A stretch of DNA of 64,000 nt, taken from contig OX467083.1 of assembly GCA_950106755.1 (NCBI GenBank), positions 42,794,555-42,858,554 of the forward strand. The letters are read 5' to 3'. The stretch is from Climacium dendroides (Eukaryota > Streptophyta > Bryopsida > Hypnales > Climaciaceae). The notes below the pieces were generated by a model. That model saw only the letters and a list, made by a program, of their open reading frames with translations, did no database searches and was not told the origin of the DNA. A program made the translations under genes and the position numbers. Of the stretch, positions 53,084-64,000 are shown in pieces. Within the stretch, counting starts at the first letter, position 1, and each line of letters opens with the position of its first letter.

Positions 53084-54795
53084 TCAGTTCACTTGTGCGA
53101 TCGCTCGCCGGATCTCTCCCGACTGCCCCGTGAGCACGCCGATGCGGCTCATGGCCACCATGGCGTCGCCGAAGTTGCGGTAGAAGGCCGAGCCGCTGTT
53201 GGCGTACACATGGTCCTTGGTGCTCGAGTGCTGGAGCAGCGTCTGGTCGGATGTGAGCAGGCCTCGTCGGTGGATGATGTCCTTGAAGTACTGCGTGTCG
53301 AACTTGCGCGGCGTGGAGTCCAGGTTCACGAGTGTCGTCAGGCCGGCTTTGGGGCACTGCTTCTTCAGCGACTTGACGAAGCTCGCGGCCAGCGTCGAGT
53401 CCACGGGCTTGGTTTGCAGCCGGTTGTCGAAGGTCGTGCACGGCGCTTTGCCGATGGTGTGTGCGCCGGAGAGGATCACCAGCTGCGCGGCGTTCAAGCC
53501 CTTGCTCTGGAACTCCTTCAGGAGTGTGGCCGCGTCATCGGTAGCCGAGGGCAGGGTCGCCGCTTCGGCCGCGATGGACACGCGGCCGTCGCGTCGCCCC
53601 GCGGGCACCGACCACCCGTTCCCTCCGGCCTGCAATTCCGTCCAGCAATGGTGCAACCACGTTAGTTCTTTTTCGCCATACATTTACTGATTCCGCTCGG
53701 TCAAGCGAGCTGACCCATCAATCATTCCAGCTAGAAGTTGATGCATAGTTGTGTACTTGTTAGTACACGATAATGCGTCAGAATTGATGAAGTTCCCCGG
53801 CCGCAGACATGCAGTTAATTCTGGGGTGAATCCTCCCCATACCAACTGTTGCGTTGCTGGTTGGGAACGTCCCAAATGGACACGCTCAAAATATTTTTAT
53901 GTGGTACGTCATGCGTAATTTCTAATCAGGCACGAAATATATTACTTTGTGGATCCCCTGGAGCCAACTTCAGTCGAGAATGAATGTGGAGCGTCGTTAA
54001 TTACCAGGATGACGGAGTCGCGAGCGGCGAATTGCAGGACGTCGGAGGCCGACACCACGCCGGGGCAGACCTTCTCCACTGCTTTCTTGGCTGCGTCTAC
54101 AACTTCGAAGCCGTGCAGTCCGCGGTTGTTGGACGCTGCTTGCTCGCTGTTGGATCCGGCGAGAAGGACGGAGGCGTCGCATCCCTGCATCGATCAAAGA
54201 GTGAAAATGGGAGTCAGAATCCAATTTTCATCCAAGGATTCATGATCAGCAGCAGGCGAGTTTCCGGATTGCGGTTAACCAATTCACGCGATCTAAGTCA
54301 TCTAACATACACACACTCATTATTGAAGTTCAATCTCGCGTTGATCACTCCGACCAACTGTATTTTAAATAGCAGTACGTGCGTGCGTGCGTGCGTACGT
54401 ACGATGTGCAGCCTGTTGGACTGCCTGCAGCTAGAGCATGACGATTCAGTATTTACATTCCAGTTCGTCCGGTTAATGGTTTGAATCCCATGCCAGTGAG
54501 GAACACCTACCCGCACGAAGCAGTCATGAAACGCCAGGCGAAGAACGCCGGGGGCCACGGTTTTGTCCGCCTTGTACGATTTGACCATGGAGCTGTACAC
54601 AGTGGCCTCCACGTGCGGGCAGCTGTCTTTGTAGTACCCCACTTTGAGACCACCCGCCGTGGCTTCCACCGCCGGAGCGAGGAGCAAGCTCAACCCCAGG
54701 ACCACGGCGAGGCAGAGCTGCGCTGCCCGGATCATGCTTTCTGCTGTGGCTGCAGCTGTCGACCTTCTGGGAGAAATAACTGCGGAGGACGCCAT
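53084..54795 (-). CDS. Class III secretory peroxidase, copy 1, 3 exons, 336 aa
   Basis: Exons on the minus strand: 54795-54511, 54184-54005, 53629-53084, all phase 0 with GT-AG borders. The N-terminus has a hydrophobic signal segment ending LLAPAVEATAG. The mature part starts LKVGYYKDSCP. The heme peroxidase sites are LRLAFHDCFVR (Arg86, distal His90), GCDASVLLAG (Ca2+ and disulfide site) and LVILSGAHTIGKAPC (proximal heme-binding His212). By family it oxidises phenolics with H2O2 in the cell wall or apoplast. The usual VSCAD cysteine is replaced (VSASD), and so is the C-terminal partner cysteine (IRRAIAQVN). The 3-exon gene lies head to head with copy 2 and is almost identical to it in exon 3. 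Intron 1 contains a GTGC microsatellite (54377-54403). An upstream Met is absent; Met21 is an alternative start. Confidence 0.95.
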
Positions 54796-55058
54796 GATTC
54801 TTTATGTTGGGTCTCGATCACCGTGAGTGAGTGTAGTCCAACTTTCAGTCGATTGAATGGGCGGATGGAGCTAGTTGGAGCGGATGAACAGTCTATGCTG
54901 GAGTCAGAGAAGTTGAATTCGAGCACTGGTTTTGAGACGTCGACCAACTGAGTTGAAGGCGATACATATGTAGTCAATTGGAAACCTCCGCCGACAAGAG
55001 AGAGCAGTGCGTGTCGCAAGGCAGATGAAGGATATTGAAGCGCTACGTTTGCCTGGGC

Positions 55059-55065
55059 ATTTATA
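55059..55065 (-). promoter_or_regulatory. TATA box of peroxidase copy 1
   Basis: TATAAAT on the minus strand lies about 265 bases upstream of the start codon. It sits inside a block conserved with the promoter of copy 2, including upstream GCCAGCCAGTGCATG (RY-like CATG core; minus strand of 55096-55110) and downstream AGCGCTTCAA. Conservation between the two copies supports function. Confidence 0.75.
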
Positions 55066-55136
55066 CTCGCCGAGCTAGTTGTCCACTGTACGGCACATGC
55101 ACTGGCTGGCAACTCTTGGGCTGTTGCGCAAGTCAA

Positions 55137-57382
55137 ACGCGTACACCGTAATCATATAATTAGCTGGATCCGTCCCAGTGTGCGGAGCTCCGGCCTCGAA
55201 CTGGGTGCGTGGTCAATCTGTTTGAAAAGTTGAAATGCCGCTGACCATCACTACTTGATTCAGTTTCCCGACGTCGATGCAGATCACACTGATGAAATAC
55301 TCGTGGCTCAGGTCTCACCGGGTCCACAGGGACGCGTGCCCGTCAGTGAATTTTTTGTTATCTTTCTAGTTGCACCATGCGCACCCTACAGTTCGTGGTG
55401 GGCCAGAGAAATCGACCAATTCTAAACATCCATTCAACCATCTCGCTTGTTCGTTCCGTCGTCCTTGCTGTGATCCTTAAGACTACTGTAGAAACAGTGC
55501 GCCTTCATCAAAAATTCGGCGAACCTTTACTTCATTGGCGATTTCATCCACACTTTTCTGCGTTTTTTTTCTAGTTTAGGGATGGTCATCACGAAACCGG
55601 TAATTAGGTTCTGTTAGGATCTGGTTAAAATCCTCTTCATTTTTCAAATGAATATACACGTATGCAACTGCAAGTCATTGACGGAAGTCTATGGAAGGGA
55701 GTCTATTTTTATGAGAGTGAGATGTCCCGGCGTTTGAACCGGTGATCAATGGCTTCCAGCACTGTTCGCCTCATGTAAACCTTGCATTTCTACGTAACTG
55801 TCTGTAAAGCCCTAAACCAGGCAATGTGTTGAAACTTTGAGGGTTTTACAAAAATTTGGGGCAAATCAGCGGGCTTCTTGCCTAAATTTAGCTACCTACT
55901 TGCTCCGTTGAACCGACTTCGGTTGAATCTGCAAACTTTGTTTCTTTTGTCCGCGATGGTGGTTGATTTTATTGTTTAATGTCAACACTGGCTTTCTTTT
56001 TGATTAGTACTTGTGGGCTTTTCAATCCACTTGGCTGTCGGCTTGTTGACTATGGACTTGAATGTCTAGTGGCAGATTAATCACGATGGCATAATCGGTA
56101 ATTTAGGGCAGACATTAAGTACCCCACCCCCCACCCCCTGAGCTAAAGGGGGGCCTGCGTGGCTGTCGCAGTGGGGCCATTCCCAGCTTGCCCGACTCCT
56201 TCCCTGTTCTGTCCCTGCTCCAGGCCCACGAGATCCGGAGTGGGATCCCGTCCCCGTCCTCCAGGCTCCAGTTCCCGCCCTCCCGTCCCACTCCAAATGG
56301 TCGTCTCCCACTTCAGCTAACCCTAGGCTCCAAATCGCTGCTCCAGATAATCGTCTCCAGATCACGTTTTTGAGCGCTCGCTCTTCCTGTGTCGTTTGCA
56401 TACTGTCAATCTTTCGTCCCTTCCAGAATGGTAAGGTCAAGATAGTCACCTCCTCTTGGAAAACCCCATTTGGCAAATAAATCACGAGCACGGATAAATA
56501 AGCAAAAAGAACAGTTTTGAAGGTACACTAAAAAAAGAAAAGCAAGGTTGACTTCAAACCAAAGTTTGCTGACTTGAGCGAAGTCGGAAAACGCTCAGGA
56601 CTAACATCAGATTATGAGCTAGCCGATGGGGTACCACATATACAAAGTGAATTGAACGTTACTTGGTTGAGGGGAATAAGCCAATTAACAAAACTAAGAT
56701 ACTTAGTTTGTGCACAACTGGATAAGTTTCTCTTGTTTTAGTCGTAGTATTACTTCTGGAACGAACGAACTGACTGGGATACCACGTTCCATACTGGTGG
56801 GTGGCGGAAACCAGTAGAGTACATCCGTGGTCCGTGACAAGCACGCACCCAAGGCAAATGACACAGCAAGGGAAACAAACCCACAATTCTTCGAAAATCT
56901 ACCTGACTAACAGCTTGGATGCAGACATCAACTTTGACACGAACCCTGAGAATCTCAGATGAAGGGAACAGTGGTTTATCACCCGTTCGATTGAAACGGA
57001 TTGAAACCTATTTCAAAAATAAACGAAAAAACAAACCGAGTTGACATTCCTGGTAAAATGAGATTCCGGATCATTCACCACAATCACCACTGGCACGGAC
57101 CCCGGAGGACCAGGAAACCAGAAGAGAAGCGGCAAGGCTGTTACGTGGGGTCAGGAAAGCCTACTTCGCCAAGGGGAAGTTCCGGTCAACGAACTGGAAA
57201 GTCAATTAAACATAAACGAAATTATTTAAGCAATAAATTTTCTAATACGCTAGCCACCCAGATCCACGCCGCAGCTCCCGGCCGCACATTCGATTACCGT
57301 TGTGTATGGTTACGGTGCACGCGATTGACTTATTACGGCCCAACACCGCAACAGTGAAGGAAACAACGTCCCAAATCCCATG
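55137..57382. other. Spacer between the divergent peroxidase promoters
   Basis: No supportable gene. A GC-rich stretch with C-runs lies at 56120-56360 and yields overlapping ORFs on both strands with low-complexity products. The rest is non-coding by appearance. Confidence 0.5.
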
Positions 57383-57428
57383 AGATGCCAGCCAGTGCAT
57401 GCGTCGTACAGACAACTACCTCGACGTG

Positions 57429-57435
57429 TATAAAT
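57429..57435 (+). promoter_or_regulatory. TATA box of peroxidase copy 2
   Basis: TATAAAT lies about 340 bases before the start codon, within the block shared with copy 1 (GCCAGCCAGTGCATG at 57387-57401 upstream, AGCGCTTCAA downstream). Confidence 0.75.
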
Positions 57436-57769
57436 GCGAAGGCCAACGAAGCGCTTCAACATCTTTCATTCCGACTGCCACACGCACTGGTCTCTCCTGT
57501 ACGCGGACCGGACTTCAAACATTATCATCCCCTGGCTTCAGTTGAATTGTTCGATATCTCAAGCTACCTAGTGCTCGAATCCAACACCTCTGGCTCCAGT
57601 TTAGACTGCTGTCACTCGCTCCGAATATATTGCGTTGCAGGACTGACTTCAAGGGATCGAACGTCTACGATCAATTGATCAACTGTGAACCAGCTTCGCG
57701 CTCTCAATCGACTGAAAGCCAGACTTCAACAACAGTAGTTGCGGTAATCGAGGCTCAAAATTCATACCC

Positions 57770-59428
57770 ATGGCGGCCCGTGTAGCTAACTCGCGCAGCC
57801 GGTCGACCGCTGCATCCCGAGGAGCAAGCATGATCCGGGCAGCGCAGATCTGCTGCGCCGTCGTCCTGAGCTTGACCCTCTTCCTCGCTCCGGCGGTGGA
57901 AGCCACGGCGGGCAGTCTCAAAGTGGGGTACTACAAACACAGCTGCCCCAACGTGGAGACCATCGTCTACAACTCCATGGTCAAATCGTACAAGGCGGAC
58001 AAAACCGTGGCCCCCGGCGTTCTTCGCCTGGCGTTTCACGACTGCTTCGTGCGGGTAGGTGTTCCTCACTGCCATTCAAATAACCGGACGATTGCAAGTA
58101 TTGATTCATGACCGTACTCTCGGGATGCAGGCAGCCCAACAAGCTGCACTACGCGCGCGTACTCTGTCAACGTCGGAGTAATCAGCTAGCGTACCTGCTG
58201 CAAATGAAATCCTGCAGTTACACGAATTAGATCGAATCATCAACTTGAAATGTAATGCATGATTGTCAATTAAATTGTGCCTGCATTCTACTCTGTGATC
58301 GATGCAGGGATGTGACGCCTCTGTGCTTCTCGCCGGATCCAATAGCGAGCGGGCGGCGCCCAACAACCGGGGACTGCACGGCTTCGAAGCCGTGGACGCG
58401 GCCAAGAAAGCGGTGGAGAAGGCCTGCCCCGGCGTGGTGTCGGCCTCCGACGTCCTGCAATTCGCCGCACGCGACTCCGTCATTCTGGTAATCAACGACG
58501 CCCCACTTTCATTCATTCCAGGCTGTCTCGCTTGGATCCTCCAACTTGGAATTCATGGCTAATTGGAAAATGGGCATGCATAGAGTTATGTGTCGATTCT
58601 GTTCCCAGCCAGCACTCCACAATGCAACGCCTCGCAGGAGGAGCTAGAATTTCGGACAGGATACTCGAGCTGAACCAGCACGACGGCCTCGGAAAATTGA
58701 TTAGTCGAAAGATGCTCAAAGATGCAGTGTCATGTACTCTATACGCATGTCTGCTCACATCAAGCTGGAATGATCCACCAACTCGCTTGGATGAGTGGAA
58801 TCAATGAATGTACCAATGGCTTGAGTTGATGCATCAAACTTTGGCGCTGACATGATTGCACCATTGCTGGATGGAATTGCAGGCCGGAGGGAACGGGTGG
58901 TCCGTGCCCGCGGGGCGACGCGACGGCCGCGTGTCCATCGCGGCCGAAGCGGCGACCCTGCCCTCGGCTACCGATGACGCGGCCACACTCCTGAAGGAGT
59001 TCCAGAGCAAGGGCTTGAACGCGGCGCAGCTGGTGATCCTCTCCGGCGCACACACCATCGGCAAGGCGCCGTGCACGACCTTCGACAACCGGCTGCAAAC
59101 CAAGCCCGTGGACTCGACGCTGGCCGCGAGCTTCGCCAAGTCGCTGAAGAAGCAGTGCCCGAAGGCCGGCCTGACGACGCTCGTGAACCTGGACTCCACG
59201 CCGCGCAAGTTCGACACGCAGTACTTCAAGGACATCATCCAACGCCGGGGCCTGCTCACATCCGACCAGACGCTGCTCCAGCACTCGAGCACCAAGGACC
59301 ATGTGTACGCCAACAGCGGCTCGGCCTTCTACCGCAACTTCGGCGACGCCATGGTGGCCATGAGCCGCATCGGCGTGCTCACGGGGCAGTCCGGAGAGAT
59401 CCGCCGAGTGATTGCGCAAGTGAATTGA
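57770..59428 (+). CDS. Class III secretory peroxidase, copy 2, 3 exons, 336 aa
   Basis: Exons: 57770-58054, 58308-58487, 58883-59428; the exon lengths (285, 180, 546) are identical to those of copy 1. The signal segment ends FLAPAVEATAG; the mature part starts LKVGYYKHSCPNVET. Arg86/His90 in LRLAFHDCFVR, the Ca2+ loop GCDASVLLAG and proximal His212 in LSGAHTIGKAPC are intact. As in copy 1, the VSCAD cysteine and the C-terminal cysteine are missing (VSASD; IRRVIAQVN), while the other six conserved cysteines are present. I count 22 residue differences from copy 1 in exon 1 (95 aa), 4 in exon 2 (60 aa) and 3 in exon 3 (181 aa). It should be an apoplastic H2O2-dependent phenol oxidase, by family. 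Codon third positions are GC-rich, unlike the AT-rich surroundings. Confidence 0.95.
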
Positions 59429-59706
59429 CATGGCATGAATCACTCAAGAGTCTCAGATAAAGCCGAATATATTCATGGTCGGTCGCATGCTCTAGCTCGC
59501 CGTCGTACGTGGTTGATCGTTGGTTTCGTTGTCCGTGATTGATTCATTTCATTATTTCTTCTGTCTGGGAAGCTAGAAGCTAATTGAGAAGCCCACTTTC
59601 CGTAGGAGGGGTTGATCGACAGTGGTCTGTGAACTGAATTGTATCGAGTGGTCGGCCGGGCGCGCCAGTAGTGCACCTGTGATCGATAAACTTGTAGAAT
59701 CTGTAC
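59429..59706. other. 3' flank of peroxidase copy 2
   Basis: This probably holds the 3' UTR and polyadenylation region. It shares no obvious similarity with the 3' flank of copy 1, so the duplication ends at or near the stop codon. Confidence 0.5.
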
Positions 59707-60115
59707 ACTAAAATTGGTAAATAGTGTTGGGTGATAATTAGTGTTGTTCCTTGTTTTTTATTACAACAGTATTTTTCAACTTATGTGTAAATAGTGTTGG
59801 GGCATTTAATTGCTGTCATAATAATCTGTCCCTTTCCTGTAAAACTGTAATTTTTGTCCCCTACTGCGAAAATTTGTCCCTTCCCTGCAAAACTGTAATT
59901 TTAGTCTTCCGTCGTGAAAATTTGTCCCTTCTTTGCAAAATTGTAACTTTTGCCTTCTGTTGTGAAAATCTATCCCTTTCCTAAAAAGCTGTAATTTACT
60001 ATAGAGCTAAAATAGTGTTAGAATGGATAAATAATCTTCTAACCTTAACCTTGCTAATCACAATTAGTGTTATCTGAGTAAATTAGTGTTGCCAATATTA
60101 TTTATCAATTTTAGT
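59707..60115. mobile_element. MITE-like element with internal minisatellite
   Basis: The left end ACTAAAATTGGTAAATAGTG (then TTGG) and the inverse of the right end, ACTAAAATTGATAAATAATA (then TTGG), match at 20 of 24 positions. The 409-bp interior is non-coding apart from a repeat-derived open frame and contains four copies of a 48-bp unit plus several TTAGTGTT motifs. Confidence 0.7.
59825..59997. repeat. 48-bp tandem repeat, ~3.6 copies
   Basis: The anchor T(C/T)TGTCCCTT or a variant starts at 59825, 59873, 59921 and 59969, a constant 48-base spacing, each followed by (G/T)(C/T)AAAA(C/T)TGTAA. The copies are diverged. Because 48 is a multiple of three, one frame stays open with 16-residue repeats (CENLSLPCKTVI-like), which I take as a by-product. 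Confidence 0.9.
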
Positions 60116-62892
60116 ATAGTGGTGAGGTTGGAGCATTTGATTTGTCCTTAGTGTTCCTAGCTGGAGTATTGAAATTAAAGCAGCTACTATAGTAGCAGGG
60201 TCAAAATTGAAAATTCCTTCTAAAATTAATTGCAGATTGAATATATATATATATATTCAAAATAATCAATTAAAATCATTTCAATTTTAAAATATTTTTA
60301 TATTTCATATTAATCAATTTGTTTTTAAAATTCATTTAATGAATTGAAAAAATATATTTTTGAAAGGCTAGATCTACAAGCATCCTTTGAACTATAGAAT
60401 ATTTTCAAAGCAATGTCTTTAGAATTTGACAATTTGTACCACCTTCTAAAGTATATACATGTTAAAGAATTAATACAAGAGTCTTAAAAAAGAATTGGTA
60501 ATGTCATGGTCAATTGACATATTGATATTTGACTCAATGGATTTTTAATGGATTTTCTAGATTTTTGAAAAACCATGTGTACATTTGTTAATACTTAATA
60601 GATTCAAATTATCTAACTCAGATAGTGGGTTCAATTTTAATTAATTAAAAAATTATTTTTTTGAACTTTTTTTTCAATTTGTACATATTTAATAAAAAAT
60701 TATTTTAGGCCTGAAATTTTGGAAATACATTATCTTCAATATTATGTTAATTTCCTATATTTTTTATTCAAAATAATTCAAAAGTTTTTTCCTATATAAG
60801 AGTCAAAAATACAACATATAGTACAAGTATTTCTTTGAATCACCTATATAGATTATGTCTAATGAAACATTCATATACATAAAATTAGATGTTCTATCCT
60901 CTCCAATGAGACATTTTCTTCAAGCTTACATACTAAAATATATAAAAACATTTCTCAAATTTTTGTTGAATTTTAAAGTTAAAAAATACAATCCATATAT
61001 GTTTTATAAGACTTATATTTGTGCATACTCTATCTCTAATTCAAAAACTTATTACAAGATCAAAGCGTGAGAAAATACTAAATTCCTAAGAGTGAAATGT
61101 CAACTTTGTTACCTTCAAAAAATATAACATGCAATTTGCATTGGTATGTATTATTAATACAACGACACTAGCATGTGAATCTAAAAATGCAAGCCTTGAG
61201 CTTAGATATAAATAGGTACTTTATAACTATTGAAGGTACCAAAAACATCCATACCTATAACATAAATACCTTGTAACCAAAGAATGTGTTTATAACATAG
61301 ATACTTATAATAATATAATATAGACACCTATAATATAAATATCCTATAACCATGAAAGGTCACTATAATATAAGTACCTAGAATATAAGAACTTTGGTTC
61401 CTAGGCTCATAGTCTCAAGATTCTAAGCTCACATGCTAACAACTGTCGTTGTTAATATACAATAAAATATCATAATCTATTATCACATATTGAGGTATAT
61501 TAAAGTATTTTCAATATATTACAAGTGTATCTTATGGTAATTGGAGATCTTCTATAGATTTGAATGTATTAATTCTTCTACCATTTGATTTAGTGTTAGG
61601 TTTTTAACATCCATCTCAATTGCAAAAATTCCTAGATTTGAACAAATTTCACATTAATCAAAGTTACGTACTTAGAGGGACAATTTTTGGCTCTCTAGGA
61701 TTTAAAGGGATAATGTTTCTTGGTTTAAGTTGTACATATATTCTTCTAATTTATATTTTCTTGAAATCTTTTAATTTTTAAAATATTTAAAATATGATTG
61801 TTGTAAATATTGCATAAAAATGAATATTTTAGTTGGAATTGAAATAAACCTATTCAAAACAATTTAATTAATGGAGTTTTTAGAGTAGATTTATTTAGAA
61901 TAATCTAGGTAAAGTTAGAACATCAAAATGTCATGATGCATGATGTGATTTATCCCCAAGTTTCATAATAGAATATCTTAACTATTTAGATAGAATATTA
62001 TAAAATGAATTGGAAATAATGACACAAATTCAACTAACATATTAAAATAGTGATATATTCAAATTTTCATCCATGATTATCATATAATAGTGAAAAATAA
62101 TCCTAAAATGTTTAGAATTTAAGATTACGGTTTTTAGGATTTTGACAAATCTTGATAGAATCTTGATGTGTCATGATAGGACATCACATCATGATGTGAA
62201 AATTGCAAGTCATGTCAAGATAGACGATTAGGGATTTATTTTAAGATTTATTTTCTTAATGCTTGTAGTATTATTGAATAATAAATTTGCAATGATTTAT
62301 GATATTTCTAAAGGTATTTTAATGATGTTTACAATGATATTTACAACAAAATTTCCATGGTGTTTCCAATGATGTTCTTATAATGTTACCAACAACAATT
62401 TCAAGGTTGTCTCCCATAGATTTACCAATCAAAGTTGCACTATTTAATTAAATGGTCTTCATTATCAAATCTATTTTATGAACTTTTTATAATGAATTAA
62501 ATTCAATTGTGATCATATTTGGGATTGTTAATAGTTTCAAACTTTCAATTTAACAAATATTGTGCTTTTCTTGGTATCTCAAATGAATATTAGTGTATTC
62601 AATGGGATTTTCTAAAAACATAATTCACATAATGTGAGTTTTGTTATGTTGACATTATTTTATAGACCATTTTCATTTGACATTTACATTACATAGATTG
62701 ATGTACCCCACATATATACAAATTAATATGCAAATTGTATTTCATCCACCCAATTGTTCAGTAAATCACATCTAATGTAGGATTTCCACCCCACCCACCC
62801 CCTCTTAGCTCTTTAATCCCTAAAGACTTTTTACTATATTTTCACCAAAAACGTTCCAAAACTACCATTTCTAAAACAAGTATTAAATTTTG
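60116..62892. other. Very AT-rich intergenic DNA
   Basis: I see no gene. There is a TA dinucleotide run near 60241-60255 and a run of ATAACATA/ATATAAATACCT-type variants at about 61230-61400 that suggests a decayed short tandem repeat. Confidence 0.5.
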
Positions 62893-63745
62893 GAAACTTG
62901 TGGCTATAGGATCTTGTAGTACTCTGGTTTGAAAAGATGTGGAACAAATTTCAAAAATTTTCACCATGTAGATTGCAAGATATTAGCATTTGACGTGACA
63001 AAATGTTTTCTTGACCCTTTAAAAAAATGAGCAGCTACCCTTCACAAGGTCAGACTATTGTAAACAAAAGTCCAAAATGGTTGTAATTCTTTGGATTCAT
63101 TCTTCAAGGCAAGTTGGCTACATGCTTTGAAAACTTCAGATCATTTAAATTGTACAACATATAGGAAAAAAGTAATAAGTAGAAAGTAGTAGAGAATCAT
63201 TTAAAATACTAAATTGTTAACAATTCATTCATGGAATTGAAAAATGCCAATCCCAATGGTTATAATGCTGTAATAAACAATCTACACCCAATGCTTATAT
63301 TTTTCTTCAAAAATATTGAAAATCAAGTTACATAAAGGACTTGAAAATTTATTTTAGAATAGAGATTCCATAACTATCTTCCAAACTACCCACAACTAAA
63401 ATTCCTCATAATTTTCATCTCATTAATCCAAATGGAATGATTCAAAGCTTTCCATGCATACATAAATCTAGAGAACCAATTTCATATTTTTATTTCTTTA
63501 AAAAGTGAACTTTTAAAGAAATTCTTTTTACTACCCGGGCTACCCGCTAAGCAATGAAAACTACATATCATGCAATAACTTCTTAACCATGTAGCAAAAA
63601 ATTATGAAAAATTTTGGGCCTTAAAGCTACTCCTTGGGCATATATTGTGTGTGAAATTTCAAAGAAAAAAAGTTTCATTTGTAGTGAGCTACCCAAAATT
63701 GTTATGTAGCCAAAAAATGCCATTTGATCTTTCAAGGATTAAAGT
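62893..63745. repeat. Dispersed repeat family member, near full length
   Basis: It is colinear with 33160-34017. Landmarks are GGATCTTGTAGTACTCTGG, GATTGCAAGATATTAGCATTTG, CAAGGCAAGTTGGCTACATG and TGCCAATCCCAATGGTT. Non-coding. Confidence 0.85.
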
Positions 63746-64000
63746 TTAAATCATTTCATTTTTTTATCTTTAAACAAATGGATCTCTATAACTGTGGCTG
63801 TGTGACATTTTTCAAGGGTGTAGAGCTTGAAATGTATAAAGGTCTATGTAGGTTTGGGACTTTGGAGCTTTGTGCAAATATATAGATGCATGTTACAATT
63901 TTTGGAGTTCAAAATTGCACTAATTTAACAAAATTGAAGATACAAGTAGTATTCCAATTTTATTATCAAAATTGATGTTGAACCAATTCAACAAGGAAAT
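63746..64000. other. Window end with MITE-family remnant
   Basis: GGAGCTTTGTGCA, a TGTTACAATTTTT block and ATTGCACTAATTTAACAAAA (63855-63930) match one end of the intron MITE family in reverse orientation. No gene. Confidence 0.5.

Noticed and set aside
53013..53690. Long open frames on the opposite strand and in other frames of the peroxidase exon 3 copies (also 58760-59460)
   Set aside because: They are by-products of GC-rich third positions; the heme-peroxidase frame with both catalytic histidines explains the region.
59751..59984. ORF with 16-residue repeats
   Set aside because: It arises from a 48-bp minisatellite inside a transposon-like element; there is no start context or conserved domain.

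Overview
This window looks like nuclear DNA of a land plant. The evidence is the gene set (a SOS1-type Na+/H+ antiporter, class III peroxidases, a GT61 glycosyltransferase, an aminotransferase of the plant TAT type), many short GT-AG introns, TTTAGGG-type telomeric repeats inside an intron, and CACTA-like miniature transposons. Compact introns and the protein flavour suggest a non-flowering plant, perhaps a moss, but the species cannot be fixed from the sequence.

Layout: (1) 57-3815 (+), the 3' part of a guanylate-binding-protein/atlastin-like large GTPase with a C-terminal membrane segment; its G domain lies left of the window. (2) 3816-15269, AT-rich intergenic DNA with a CACTA-like element, tandem repeats and hairpins. 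(3) 15270-20176 (+), a complete 8-exon tyrosine-aminotransferase-like gene. (4) 20999-22621 (-), a complete 2-exon GT61-type glycosyltransferase, convergent with (3). (5) 23290-25918 (+), a decayed PRMT3 (protein arginine methyltransferase 3) pseudogene. (6) 25919-36827, repeat-rich DNA: nested CACTA-like elements, a long hairpin, a dispersed repeat family and a 5'-truncated LINE with its target-site duplication. (7) 36828-48950 (+), a complete 24-exon SOS1 gene (1164 aa) that keeps the C-terminal RIDSPS regulatory motif. (8) 48951-53083, more repeats and MITEs. (9) 53084-59428, two class III peroxidase genes arranged head to head, with matching promoters and nearly identical third exons. (10) 59429-64000, an AT-rich repeat-filled tail.

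The genes form no operon-like unit. The only functional pairing visible is the divergent peroxidase duplication. All intact gene models were assembled by hand from GT-AG sites with reading phase checked across every junction. No rRNA, tRNA or CRISPR was seen. I found no clear case of an undescribed multi-gene system. The strongest second-look items are the peroxidase pair (shared loss of one disulfide, 5'-to-3' gradient of divergence), the long hairpin nested in a CACTA-like element, and a MITE family sitting in introns close to splice acceptors.
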